From Methylacidiphilum sp. (GTDB lineage Bacteria; Verrucomicrobiota; Verrucomicrobiia; CAIQCK01): DNA of 7,854 bases. The notes beneath the pieces are model-generated. The model had not been told where the DNA came from. It did no database searches and worked only from the letters and a program-made list of their open reading frames with translations. The translations under genes and the position numbers were made by a program. The stretch spans positions 1 to 7,854 of the forward strand of contig DYDC01000117.1 in the NCBI GenBank assembly GCA_020718125.1, given 5' to 3'. Positions within the stretch are counted from its first letter, which is position 1, and the number at the start of each line of letters is the position of its first letter. Of this stretch, positions 1-6,354 are shown one piece after another.

Positions 1-15
1 AATGTCTGATGTTGA

Positions 16-96
16 GACCTGACCCCGATCACGACTGCGCTCGGCTGGCTGAAAGGCGAGCCGACCATCGGGGAGTTCGCGAAGAAGCTGCAGTAG
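16..96 (+). pseudogene. C-terminal tail of an unidentified protein (partial or decayed)
   Basis: The plus-strand frame ending in TAG at 94-96 reads as a plausible protein C-terminus, with a segment like ALGWLKGEPTIGEFAKKLQ. The same frame has stops at 7-9 (TGA) and 13-15 (TGA), so the coding part visible here is only about 26 codons and has no ATG. Either the gene was broken just upstream or the first 15-20 bases belong to a different, repeat-like sequence joined to a gene end. It converges on the minus-strand protease gene, with 33 bases between the two stop codons. I do not recognise the family, and it may simply be chance coding. Confidence 0.25.
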
Positions 97-129
97 GCGG
101 GCAAATGCACAGCGACAACGCGCGCCGGT

Positions 130-789
130 TCACCAATAACCCCACTTGCCCGTAGCGAGGACGTAGGCGGCAAGCAGAAGATTGGTGATGGCATGGGCGA
201 GGATGCAGGCCCAGAGCGAGCGGGTGCGGTAGAGAATCCAGTTGTAGAGCGCGCCGGTGATCATGCCGACGTGCCAGAGCGCGCCGTGTTCTAGGCCAAA
301 GAGCACGACGGTGATGCCAAACGATTCCCACGTGAACGCGCCCAGCGGCACGCTGCGGAAATCCTCCTTCACCAGCCAGCGGATCATCCAGCCGCGCCAG
401 AAGAGTTCCTCCATGACCGGCACGACCAGCACTGCGCCGGCTATGCGGAAGCAGGTGACCAGCGTGGGGTGGGGCGTGTAGTGCGGGTTGAAACCGGAGG
501 CGGCGAAGTCGGTCTGGGTGATGCGGAGCACTTCCGGCCCAATCCAGACGCCGAGGGCCAGCACGCCGATGAGCGCGCCGAAGAACAGTCCGCCGCGCGC
601 CCGCAGGTCGTCGCGCACGCCGGCCCAAGCCCAGAGGAGCGTCACGGCGACGGCGACGGCCTTGACGGGATAGAGCCGGTAAACCGAGCCGGCAATCGCG
701 CCTTCGCCCGCCAGGAACAGCATATAGACGGCGAACGGCGCGACGTAGGGCGTGGCGGGATGTTTGAGCAGGTCGGTGTTGATGCGCAT
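130..789 (-). CDS. CPBP-family intramembrane metalloprotease (CAAX prenyl protease-related, exosortase-associated type)
   Basis: This 219-residue multi-spanning membrane protein belongs to the CPBP/Abi (Rce1-like) family of intramembrane glutamic/metalloproteases. Three conserved motifs are visible: EExxxR (E127, E128, R132, in MEELFWRGW), FxxxH (F164, H168, in LFGLEHG) and HxxxN (H199, N203, in HAITN). These lie in the membrane and form the active site in the family. Early hydrophobic segments lie around residues 13-35 and 43-55, with more at 70-84 and 112-126, and others around the motifs. The opening KHPATPYVAPFAVYMLFLA and the end ATGKWGYW resemble the subfamily I remember as TIGR03008, which occurs in genomes with exosortase/PEP-CTERM sorting. 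I chose the ATG at 789; the longer reading starts at TTG (840) and adds 17 unconvincing residues. No Shine-Dalgarno is seen. The gene follows the phosphoesterase on the same strand, about 400 bp away across a REP doublet. The family is certain; the substrate is unknown. Confidence 0.9.
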   Translation of the reverse strand: MRINTDLLKHPATPYVAPFAVYMLFLAGEGAIAGSVYRLYPVKAVAVAVTLLWAWAGVRDDLRARGGLFFGALIGVLALGVWIGPEVLRITQTDFAASGFNPHYTPHPTLVTCFRIAGAVLVVPVMEELFWRGWMIRWLVKEDFRSVPLGAFTWESFGITVVLFGLEHGALWHVGMITGALYNWILYRTRSLWACILAHAITNLLLAAYVLATGKWGYW

Positions 790-913
790 GGCGAAGCTTT
801 TTGCGGCAGGGCCAGTATCATGCGCCGCGCCGCCGCTCAAGCTTGAATCCAGCAGCCCGCCAACAATCGCCCAAGGTCACCTGCAGGAACTTCAGGCGCT
901 GGTTCAGCCGGAA

Positions 914-1166
914 TGGGCGCAACTTGACACACGCGCCACGATCAAGTCCCGGAGGGACGGACGAGAATAGCCCGGCGCTTTAGTGCCGGGAACGCCGCCC
1001 GTGATGGCAGAGTTCCGTAGGGACGACAGAAGGCCGCGTTGCACGAGTCGGATTCCGCCGCCCCTGACGGGGCTTGTTCCTTGTTGCCAGCCCACCCAGC
1101 GTTGAAACGCCGGGCTATTCTCGACCGTCCCTTTCGGGACTTGGCGCGTGTGTCAAGTTGCGCCCA
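914..1166. repeat. REP doublet (REPIN/MITE-like) with perfect 25-bp inverted ends
   Basis: This 253-bp element fills most of the gap between the two minus-strand genes. Bases 914-938 and 1142-1166 are perfect reverse complements (25/25). The match continues imperfectly inward: GTCCC..GGGAC mini-hairpins at about 946-957 and 1128-1140, a shared GAGAATAGCCCGGCG-type block (about 963-977 and its complement 1108-1122), and hairpins at 971-990 and about 1095-1114. The centre (about 995-1090) is unrelated between arms and carries a small GCCCC/GGGGC hairpin at 1060-1073. No open reading frame of interest and no clear target duplication are present. The layout of two inverted REP units around a spacer is that of REPIN-type dispersed repeats mobilised by RAYT transposases; no transposase is present here. 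It lies just after the phosphoesterase stop and may also stabilise or end that transcript. Confidence 0.8.
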
Positions 1167-1196
1167 ATCCTTCATCCCTGCCCCTATCTATCTTCC

Positions 1197-3164
1197 TCAC
1201 AGCTTGCAGACCAGCGTCGGCAGCTTGCCCACAACAACCTGCCCGTCCGCCGGCAACGACCACGCCAAGCCGGTCGTCAGGTCCACCAGCGTCGCGCCCG
1301 CCCGGCCTTCACCCAGCGCCACGCGCATCGGCGGCCCGTCGGTCCACAACGCTTCCACGAACCGTCCGCCGGCGCCTGCGAACCAGAACCGGTTCAATGC
1401 GCCCTGTGTGCCGTCGGTGCGTTTCATCGGCTCGCCGAGCACGCTGGCCAGCGTGCGCAACGCCAGGTGCGCCGGGGTCGGATCACCGCCGCGGTCGAGC
1501 AACGCGCCCGACCCGGCGACGGCGGCCGGCAGCGGATTGACGACGACCCCCAGGCCGTAGGTCAGCAGGAACAAGTGCGCCAGTTCCGCCGGATCTGTCG
1601 GGCCGTTCGCGATGTCGAACCAGAACACCCGCTTCGGATGCGCGTTCCGCAGCGCCAACGCCTGTTGGGCCAGTTCGAGGCCGGTCTTGCCCTTGCCTTC
1701 AAGCAGCACCGATACCCAGATCGAATCCAGCGCAAGCGCCTCGCCCAGCCGCTCCGGCGACACCGGTCCCACCATCACGCGCGACTTGCCGCCCGCCGCC
1801 TTCACCGCTGCGGCAAACGTCTCCGCGTCCGACGTCTCGATCAACCCCGTCACCTTGCCGAGCGCGCGCACCGCGTCGGCGACGATCTTCGGCTCCGGCG
1901 GCAGGCTCGTCACCGTCCGCTGGCCGAGCCGGGCCGCCGCGAGCAACGCCTGCGCGTAATCCGGCGTGTTGATCGCGCCAATGACGCGGACGTAACGCAC
2001 GCCGAGGTCAGCCGCCGCCAACGTCGCGTCGTCCATGCGACGGGCCGGGCCGGCCGGCACGGCCGGTTTGCCCTCGGCGGGCGGCGCCTGTTGCGGCGCC
2101 ACGCCGCGCGGCGCGGGGAACATCGTGGCGAGATGACAGCGGGCATTCTCGAACGACTGGCGCGTCACGAGGACCTTCGCGCCCTCCGGCAACTCGCTCG
2201 CGCGCGTGCGGACACGGTTCACGATCAGGTCGTCCTCATACACACGCACGAGCAACCAGCCGCGCTTGGCCGGGTCCGTGACGATGTCCGGCACGCCCGG
2301 ATAAAACCCGAACGTCCGGCCGAACGTCGTGGACGGCGCGGTCAGCAGCAACGAATTGCCGTAGGTGTTGACGATGGGCCGGTGCGCGTGGCCGCTGAAG
2401 ACGATGCGGACCTTGTGCTTGAGAATCAGTTCCAGCAGTTTCCCGCGCACCGGCTCGTCAATCACGTCGTAGTTGCCCGGCCCGGCGTCGTCCGGCCGGT
2501 GCCAGAACACCGGCACGTGCAGGCCGAGCACGACCTTGAGGTCCGCCGCGCCGTCGAGGTCCGCGCGCAACCGGTCCCATTGCTGTTGCTCGCGCGGCAG
2601 GCTGGTGTTGAACAGCATCGCGTTCAGCAAGATGACCCGGCAGCCGGCGCGATCGAACGCCTGGTAGTCCGCCCGGAACTGCTGGAGATAGCCGTCCACC
2701 CACTCCTGCCGCACGCGCTGCGCGGCGTGTCCGGGCGAAACCAGCGACGGTTTCTGGCCGACATCGTGGTTGCCCGGCACGGCGTAGATCGGCATTCGCG
2801 ACGCGGCCAGTTGCGCCCGCGCGAGCCGGACCTCGGCGGCGAACCGCGGGTCGCCGGGGAAGCTGTTGACGAGGTCGCCGAGATGGAGGGCGAACTCGGC
2901 GCCTGCAGCCTGCATTTCAGCCATCGTCTCCGTCGCTCTGGCCAGATATGGATGCGGGGCGCGGCCATCGGCGCCGACCGCGTAGTGCGTGTCGGTGATG
3001 ACGGCGAACGTCGCGAGCGGTTTGCGCACAGCGGCGAAGTCGAGCGCGCGGCGGGGCGCGGCGGACGCATCGGCAGCGGGGGCCACCCACGGCGCGCCGG
3101 CGAGCGAGGCGGCGACGACGCTGCTGCGCTGGAGAAACCCGCGGCGGGAGACGGGTGAGTTCAT
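1197..3164 (-). CDS. Tat-exported calcineurin-like metallophosphoesterase with a C-terminal glycosidase-like domain
   Basis: This is a 655-residue predicted exported protein. Residues 1-35 are a twin-arginine signal (SRRGFLQRS at 6-14, then a hydrophobic stretch and an ADASA cleavage region). Residues about 50-345 are a calcineurin-like phosphoesterase with the full metal-binding set: DxH (D58, H60), GD..N (D97, N100), GNHD (131-134), H216 and GHxH (H259, H261). It should therefore be a two-metal phosphodiesterase or phosphatase acting outside the cytoplasm; the substrate cannot be told. A Pro/Ala-rich linker (349-375) leads to a C-terminal region (about 380-655). That region looks like a worn TIM-barrel plus beta-sandwich of the glycoside-hydrolase clan A kind (LASVLGE at 572-578, FVEALWTDG at 602-610, TLVDLTTGLAW at 625-635). 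This second assignment is inference only. I chose the ATG at 3164 because it places the RR motif at residue 7; a longer reading starting at TTG (3245) would overlap ubiE on the opposite strand. ubiE is divergent, 70 bp away. Confidence 0.9.
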   Translation of the reverse strand: MNSPVSRRGFLQRSSVVAASLAGAPWVAPAADASAAPRRALDFAAVRKPLATFAVITDTHYAVGADGRAPHPYLARATETMAEMQAAGAEFALHLGDLVNSFPGDPRFAAEVRLARAQLAASRMPIYAVPGNHDVGQKPSLVSPGHAAQRVRQEWVDGYLQQFRADYQAFDRAGCRVILLNAMLFNTSLPREQQQWDRLRADLDGAADLKVVLGLHVPVFWHRPDDAGPGNYDVIDEPVRGKLLELILKHKVRIVFSGHAHRPIVNTYGNSLLLTAPSTTFGRTFGFYPGVPDIVTDPAKRGWLLVRVYEDDLIVNRVRTRASELPEGAKVLVTRQSFENARCHLATMFPAPRGVAPQQAPPAEGKPAVPAGPARRMDDATLAAADLGVRYVRVIGAINTPDYAQALLAAARLGQRTVTSLPPEPKIVADAVRALGKVTGLIETSDAETFAAAVKAAGGKSRVMVGPVSPERLGEALALDSIWVSVLLEGKGKTGLELAQQALALRNAHPKRVFWFDIANGPTDPAELAHLFLLTYGLGVVVNPLPAAVAGSGALLDRGGDPTPAHLALRTLASVLGEPMKRTDGTQGALNRFWFAGAGGRFVEALWTDGPPMRVALGEGRAGATLVDLTTGLAWSLPADGQVVVGKLPTLVCKL

Positions 3165-3234
3165 GGCGTGAAAAGCATGGACTTCGAGGTCGGTTTCACT
3201 AGATTGCGGCGCAACGTTGCAGATTCCGCGGGCC
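3165..3234. promoter_or_regulatory. Divergent intergenic gap, presumed promoters
   Basis: These 70 bases separate the start codons of the minus-strand phosphoesterase and the plus-strand ubiE, so both genes should be transcribed from here. I see no convincing -35/-10 pair on either strand. A weak TAGATT at 3200-3205 could serve as a plus-strand -10. A perfect 10-bp palindrome, GCAACGTTGC, lies at 3211-3220, and could be a small operator or chance. The role is inferred from gene orientation alone. Confidence 0.3.
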
Positions 3235-4044
3235 ATGCCAAACAATAAATTCCTGAGCTACGACGCCGAGCGCGTGCCCAAGGTGCGCCGGCTCTTCACT
3301 GTGCTCGCCCCGCGCTACGATCTCGCCAACGACCTCCAGAGCTTCGGCCTGCACCGGCGCTGGAAACGCCGCATGGCGGCGCTGGCCGTCAAAGGCACGG
3401 GCGCGCAGGAGTGGCATGGGCTTCCAGCCCATGAGAGTGCGGCGTGTTGCGGCCAGACACGGGCTGGAAGCCCGTGCCACGCGCCGCGCGTGCTCGATCT
3501 CTGCTGTGGCACCGGCGACGTGGTGTTCGCGGCGCGAGAGCAGGGCGCGCCGCTGGTGGTGGGGCTGGATTTCACGGAAACGATGCTGGCCATCGCGCTG
3601 CGCCGGCGCGCGGCGGACGGGGCCGGCGATGGTGCGCAGTTCGCGCAAGGCGACGCGCTGCGGCTGCCGTTCGCGGATGAGAGCTTCGACGCGGTCACGG
3701 TCGCTTACGGCCTGCGCAACGTCGCGGACATCGAGGCGTCGCTGGGCGAGATGTTGCGCGTGCTGCGGCCCGGCGGGCGGATCGTGGTGTTGGACTGCGG
3801 CAAGCCGGACAACGCGCTGGCGCGCGCGCTGTTCTTCGGCTGGCTGCGCCTGATGTTGCCGGTGGTGGGCTGGCTTTTCCACCGCGACGCGGACACCCAT
3901 TTATACATACTGGAGTCGTTGCGCCGCTTTCCCGCCCAACGCGGTCTGGAAGCGATGATGCGGGCTGCGGGCATGGTCAACGCGCGCGTCGAGAACCTGC
4001 TGCTCGGCACAATGGCGATCAACTATGGCGAACGAGCAACCTAA
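3235..4044 (+). CDS. ubiE: Demethylmenaquinone/ubiquinone C-methyltransferase UbiE (MenG), with an in-frame repeat insertion
   Basis: This class I SAM-dependent methyltransferase performs the C-methylation step of menaquinone and/or ubiquinone synthesis. Family signatures run in order: an N-terminal F..LAPRYDLANDL-type segment (21-34), SAM motif I VLDLCCGTGD (86-95), GLDFTETML (110-118), GDALRLPFADESFD (139-152), YGLRN (158-162), MLRVLRPGGR (173-182), LESLRRFP (226-233) and a C-terminal LLLGTMAINYG (255-265). The protein is 269 residues against about 230-245 for usual members. The surplus is explained by residues about 58-83, just before motif I, which are encoded by a palindromic repeat (3411-3480) and match nothing in the family. 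The frame stays open through it, so the protein is probably made; the insert sits in the loop before the first strand of the fold. I chose the ATG at 3235; a TTG at 3217 would add six residues. Downstream comes an inverted repeat, then the Ste24p remnant. Confidence 0.93.
   Translation: MPNNKFLSYDAERVPKVRRLFTVLAPRYDLANDLQSFGLHRRWKRRMAALAVKGTGAQEWHGLPAHESAACCGQTRAGSPCHAPRVLDLCCGTGDVVFAAREQGAPLVVGLDFTETMLAIALRRRAADGAGDGAQFAQGDALRLPFADESFDAVTVAYGLRNVADIEASLGEMLRVLRPGGRIVVLDCGKPDNALARALFFGWLRLMLPVVGWLFHRDADTHLYILESLRRFPAQRGLEAMMRAAGMVNARVENLLLGTMAINYGERAT
3411..3480. repeat. 70-bp palindromic REP-like element inside ubiE
   Basis: Bases 3411-3433 and 3458-3480 are inverted copies, matching at 21 of 23 positions, around a 24-base centre. 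Each arm is itself near-palindromic (GGGCTTCCAGCCC in the left arm, GGGCTGGAAGCCC in the right), so the element can fold as one long hairpin or two short ones. It lies wholly inside ubiE and is translated as about residues 59-82. The palindromic core alone is 70 bp, which is not a multiple of three. Since the gene stays in frame, the inserted unit must include a few flanking bases (for example 72, 75 or 78 bp). No clean target duplication is visible. Confidence 0.85.
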
Positions 4045-4046
4045 CT

Positions 4047-4170
4047 GGGAGGGGCGACATTCCTGTCGCCCAATACAAGAGTGGGCCGTGCGTCCCGCAC
4101 GGCCAATCGTTGACAATTGCCGCGCGGGACGCGCGGCCCACTCTTCGGCGACAGGAATGTCGCCGCTCCC
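4047..4170. repeat. Nested inverted repeat (REP-like) between ubiE and the Ste24p remnant
   Basis: Two nested pairs of arms occupy nearly the whole 132-bp gap. The outer pair is 4047-4070 with 4147-4170 (23 of 24 matching) and contains the GCGACATTCCTGTCGC palindrome. The inner pair is 4077-4098 with 4124-4145 (21 of 22 matching), with an AAGAGTGGGCC start. The centre (4099-4123) is a short AT-richer loop. Transcribed, it would form a long hairpin starting 3 bases after the ubiE stop and ending 6 bases before the next ATG. It could end or protect the ubiE message. It lacks a run of T, so it is not a standard intrinsic terminator. It looks like a dispersed repeat family different from the other two in this window. 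Confidence 0.8.
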
Positions 4171-4176
4171 GGCTAG

Positions 4177-4767
4177 ATGAACGATCCCATGACCACAAGC
4201 CCTTCACCGGAACAGCGCACGGCCAAGAACTACGAGCGCGACAAGCTCTGGTTGCATCTGGCAGAGATGGCGCTCGTGGTCGCGGTGCTGGCGGTGTTCT
4301 ACGTGAGCGGCGGCTCGCGGGCGCTGGCGGCTTTCGCGCGCAGCACCGGCGGGTGCGTGTGGGGAACAGTCGCGGTTTACGTCGCGGTCTTACTGGCGGG
4401 CGGCGCGGCGCTGACGTTCCCGTTGAGCTTCTGGTCGGGATTCCGCCTCGAACATCGCTTCAACCTGTCGAAGCAGACCTTCGGCGCGTGGTTGTGGGAC
4501 GAGATGAAGGCGTTTGCGCTGTCGCTGGTGTTCCTGCTCGTCGCGGCCGAGGTGGTGTATGCGCTGCTGCGCGCGGCGGACGGATGGTGGTGGTTGTGCG
4601 CCGCGGCATTCATGGCGGCGTTCGAGTTGGCGATGCGGAAGCTGGCCGGGCAGAACATGGCGGACATGGAGCCGCATCCGGTGGTGGAGTTCCTGTTTCA
4701 CGATCATCCGGCGCTATCGAAGCGGATTGCCAAAGCCGCCGCGTGGCGGCAAGCTCAGGACAAATGA
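4177..4767 (+). CDS. Ste24p-like (peptidase M48A) membrane protein lacking the catalytic domain
   Basis: This 196-residue open frame joins the two ends of a Ste24p/CAAX prenyl protease 1-like protein. Residues about 25-145 match the membrane N-terminal domain: transmembrane segments about 27-45, 62-81, 111-131 and 136-149, with the family stretch FPLSFWSGFRLEHRFNLSKQ (81-100) followed by TFGAWLWDEMK (101-111). Residues about 150-190 match the extreme C-terminus of M48A enzymes (LAMRKLAGQNMAD at 151-163, PHPVVEFLFHDHPALSKRI at 166-184). The roughly 200 residues normally between them are absent. These hold the HExxH zinc site and the downstream ExxxD ligand; full-length members are about 400 residues. 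The junction falls near residues 145-153 (about 4609-4635) and is in frame. It cannot be an active peptidase as read. It may be a stable membrane stub, a relic, or a misassembly. The ATG at 4177 has no Shine-Dalgarno; M5 (4189) is the alternative start. It overlaps the next gene by ATGA. Confidence 0.8.
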   Translation: MNDPMTTSPSPEQRTAKNYERDKLWLHLAEMALVVAVLAVFYVSGGSRALAAFARSTGGCVWGTVAVYVAVLLAGGAALTFPLSFWSGFRLEHRFNLSKQTFGAWLWDEMKAFALSLVFLLVAAEVVYALLRAADGWWWLCAAAFMAAFELAMRKLAGQNMADMEPHPVVEFLFHDHPALSKRIAKAAAWRQAQDK

Positions 4768-5765
4768 GCAAACTGCTGAGAATCTTTGGACGGACGGGAA
4801 GGTCGAAGGTCGGGAGCCTTCAACTTGCCTGCGTCCTGCTTTCCGCGTTGGCAGCCGGTTTCACCGGTTGCGAAAAACCACGGGTCATCTACAAACCAAC
4901 ACCCCTCCCGGAAGACCTGCCGAAGCGGTTCGACGCGCAGCGGGCGTGGCGTGACTTGGAGCGGATCGTGTCGTTCGGGCCGCGGCCGGCCGGCAGCGAG
5001 GCGCTGGCGCACACGGCGGGTTACATCGTGGAGCAATTGCGCGCGACGACGATGGAGGTGGAGGAGCAGACGTTCCGCACGAACACGCCGCGCGGGCCGA
5101 TGACGTTCAGGAACATCATCGCGCGCACGCGGCCCGCCTGCCCGCCGCGGTTCATCATCGCCGGCCACTACGACACGAAATGGTTCCCGGAGTTCCGGTT
5201 CGTCGGGGCCAACGACGGCGGGTCGAGCGCGGCGGCGGTGCTGGAGCTGGCGCGCGTGCTGGACAAGCAGCCGGTGGACGCGTGGCTGGTCTGGTTCGAC
5301 GGCGAGGAATGCATCAAGGCCTACGAGGGCGACGACGGGCTGGTCGGCAGCACGCACTTGTCGCGGACGTTGTTCAACCAGAAGAAACTCAACCAGGTGC
5401 AGGCGATGATCCTGCTCGACATGGTGGGGGACAAGAACTTCCGCCTGACGCTGCCAAAGCCCTATCCGCTGGAGCAACACCTGACGAAGAAAGTGTTCGA
5501 GGCGGCCTACGCGCTCGGCCTGCGCGATTACGTCAGCCTGCTGCCCAACGCGATCGCGGACGACCACATCCCGTTCCTGTTGAACAAAGTGCGGGCGGTG
5601 GACCTGATTGATTTCGACTACGGAAACCTTCCCGGGCAAAACAATTTCTGGCACAACGAGCGCGACACGCTGGAGCGTTGCGCGCCGGAGAGCCTCGGCA
5701 TCGCCGGTCAGATCGCGCTGGAGTTGCTGCGCCGCGTGGCGCTGGAGAAATGGCCGGCGGATTGA
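4764..5765 (+). CDS. M28-family glutaminyl-peptide cyclotransferase-like lipoprotein
   Basis: This 333-residue predicted exported protein belongs to the M28 zinc aminopeptidase/glutaminyl cyclase family. Residues 18-36 form a hydrophobic signal ending in GFTGC, so C36 is a probable lipid anchor, although F at -3 is unusual for a lipobox. The body carries SFGPRPAGSEA (70-80), GHYDTK (134-139), GANDGGSS (148-155, with metal ligand D151), WFDGEE (177-182, E181 and E182 at the active site), LDMVGDK (218-224), DDHIPFL (266-272) and FWHNERDT (296-302, H298). The VGANDGGSS, DDHIPF and WHxxxDT combination is typical of glutaminyl cyclases, which form N-terminal pyroglutamate, rather than of general M28 aminopeptidases. 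Its ATG overlaps the stop of the Ste24p remnant, suggesting coupled translation. A longer reading of the frame back to 4110 runs through the neighbouring gene and is rejected. AGGA (4757-4760) is only 3 bases from the start. Confidence 0.9.
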   Translation: MSKLLRIFGRTGRSKVGSLQLACVLLSALAAGFTGCEKPRVIYKPTPLPEDLPKRFDAQRAWRDLERIVSFGPRPAGSEALAHTAGYIVEQLRATTMEVEEQTFRTNTPRGPMTFRNIIARTRPACPPRFIIAGHYDTKWFPEFRFVGANDGGSSAAAVLELARVLDKQPVDAWLVWFDGEECIKAYEGDDGLVGSTHLSRTLFNQKKLNQVQAMILLDMVGDKNFRLTLPKPYPLEQHLTKKVFEAAYALGLRDYVSLLPNAIADDHIPFLLNKVRAVDLIDFDYGNLPGQNNFWHNERDTLERCAPESLGIAGQIALELLRRVALEKWPAD

Positions 5766-5809
5766 TCTGTCGGCCCCGGCAAGATGTCGATGTGGCCCTG
5801 AACCCTGCC

Positions 5810-6342
5810 ATGAAAACCCAGCGCCGCGCTTCCCGCCGTCAATTCCTGAAAGCTTCCGTCGCCGCAATAGGGGGCGGCTCGGTTGCAGCAACAACCGGCT
5901 TTGCAGACGACAAGCCGGAGACCGCGGCTGTGCAGGGCAAGCTGAAACGCGACCCCGTGCAGAATGCGACAGTGGAGAAAAACCGCTCGTTCATCACCGA
6001 GGCGCCCCGGCGGACGCGCGTCGCGGCGGACGTGGACGCGCTCGTGGTCGGTGGCGGGCCGGCGGTTTGCGGACGCGGTGAGGTTCGGCGCGTTCGTCGT
6101 ATCGCGTAACGGGCACGTGCATGGGCATGGGGCAGGGCGCGGGCGTCGCGGCGGCGTGGGCGGCGGTGGAGAATGTCGCGCCCCGGAAACTCGACGGCGC
6201 GAAGCTGCGGAAACGGCTGGAGGAGTTGAAGTGCGGGTTTCTTGGCTGGCCGTGGCCATTCAATGAACGTCGCCCGGCAAGGCATCGTTGCGAGGGGGCT
6301 TCACGATTGGTTGCGCTTTTTTCCGGCGCGGCTTCGGGCTAA
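5810..6342 (+). pseudogene. Tat-signal FAD-dependent oxidoreductase, internally deleted and frameshifted
   Basis: The start is a clear Tat signal (MKTQRRASRRQFLKAS, then an Ala/Gly-rich hydrophobic stretch) at 5810. It continues through a short linker to the FAD-binding motif DVDALVVGGGPA, ending near 6063. That frame then runs into nonsense and stops at 6107-6109. The C-terminal end of the same family appears in another frame from about 6100 to the TAA at 6340-6342, with YRVTGTCMGMGQGAGVAAAW followed by a charged LRKRLEELK helix. Members of the family (FAD-dependent oxidoreductases of the PF12831 kind) are usually about 450-600 residues, so roughly 400 residues of the middle are missing and the two ends are out of frame. 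The remaining N-terminal product of 99 residues cannot bind FAD properly. The upstream gap to the lipoprotein gene is 44 bases, so it was probably part of the same transcript. A stop at 6079-6081 lies in the C-terminal frame before the recognisable part. Confidence 0.8.
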
Positions 6343-6354
6343 CATCCCGCCCGC

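Noticed and set aside
1074..3158. Long plus-strand open frame of 694 codons opposite the phosphoesterase
   Set aside because: Its translation is dominated by Arg, His and Gln with no family motif, as expected opposite a GC-rich gene. The minus strand carries all the phosphoesterase motifs and a Tat signal.
3165..3245. Upstream start (TTG at 3245) for the phosphoesterase
   Set aside because: It would place 27 extra residues before the twin-arginine motif and overlap the ubiE start on the other strand.
4110..4763. Upstream extension of the M28 lipoprotein frame to about 551 residues
   Set aside because: The extension runs through an intergenic repeat and the whole Ste24p-like gene in a wrong frame. 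The ATG at 4764 gives a proper signal peptide.
4755..5894. Minus-strand open frame of 379 codons opposite the M28 gene
   Set aside because: It is a GC-rich shadow with Arg/His/Gln-rich low-complexity translation and no motif; the plus strand is clearly coding.
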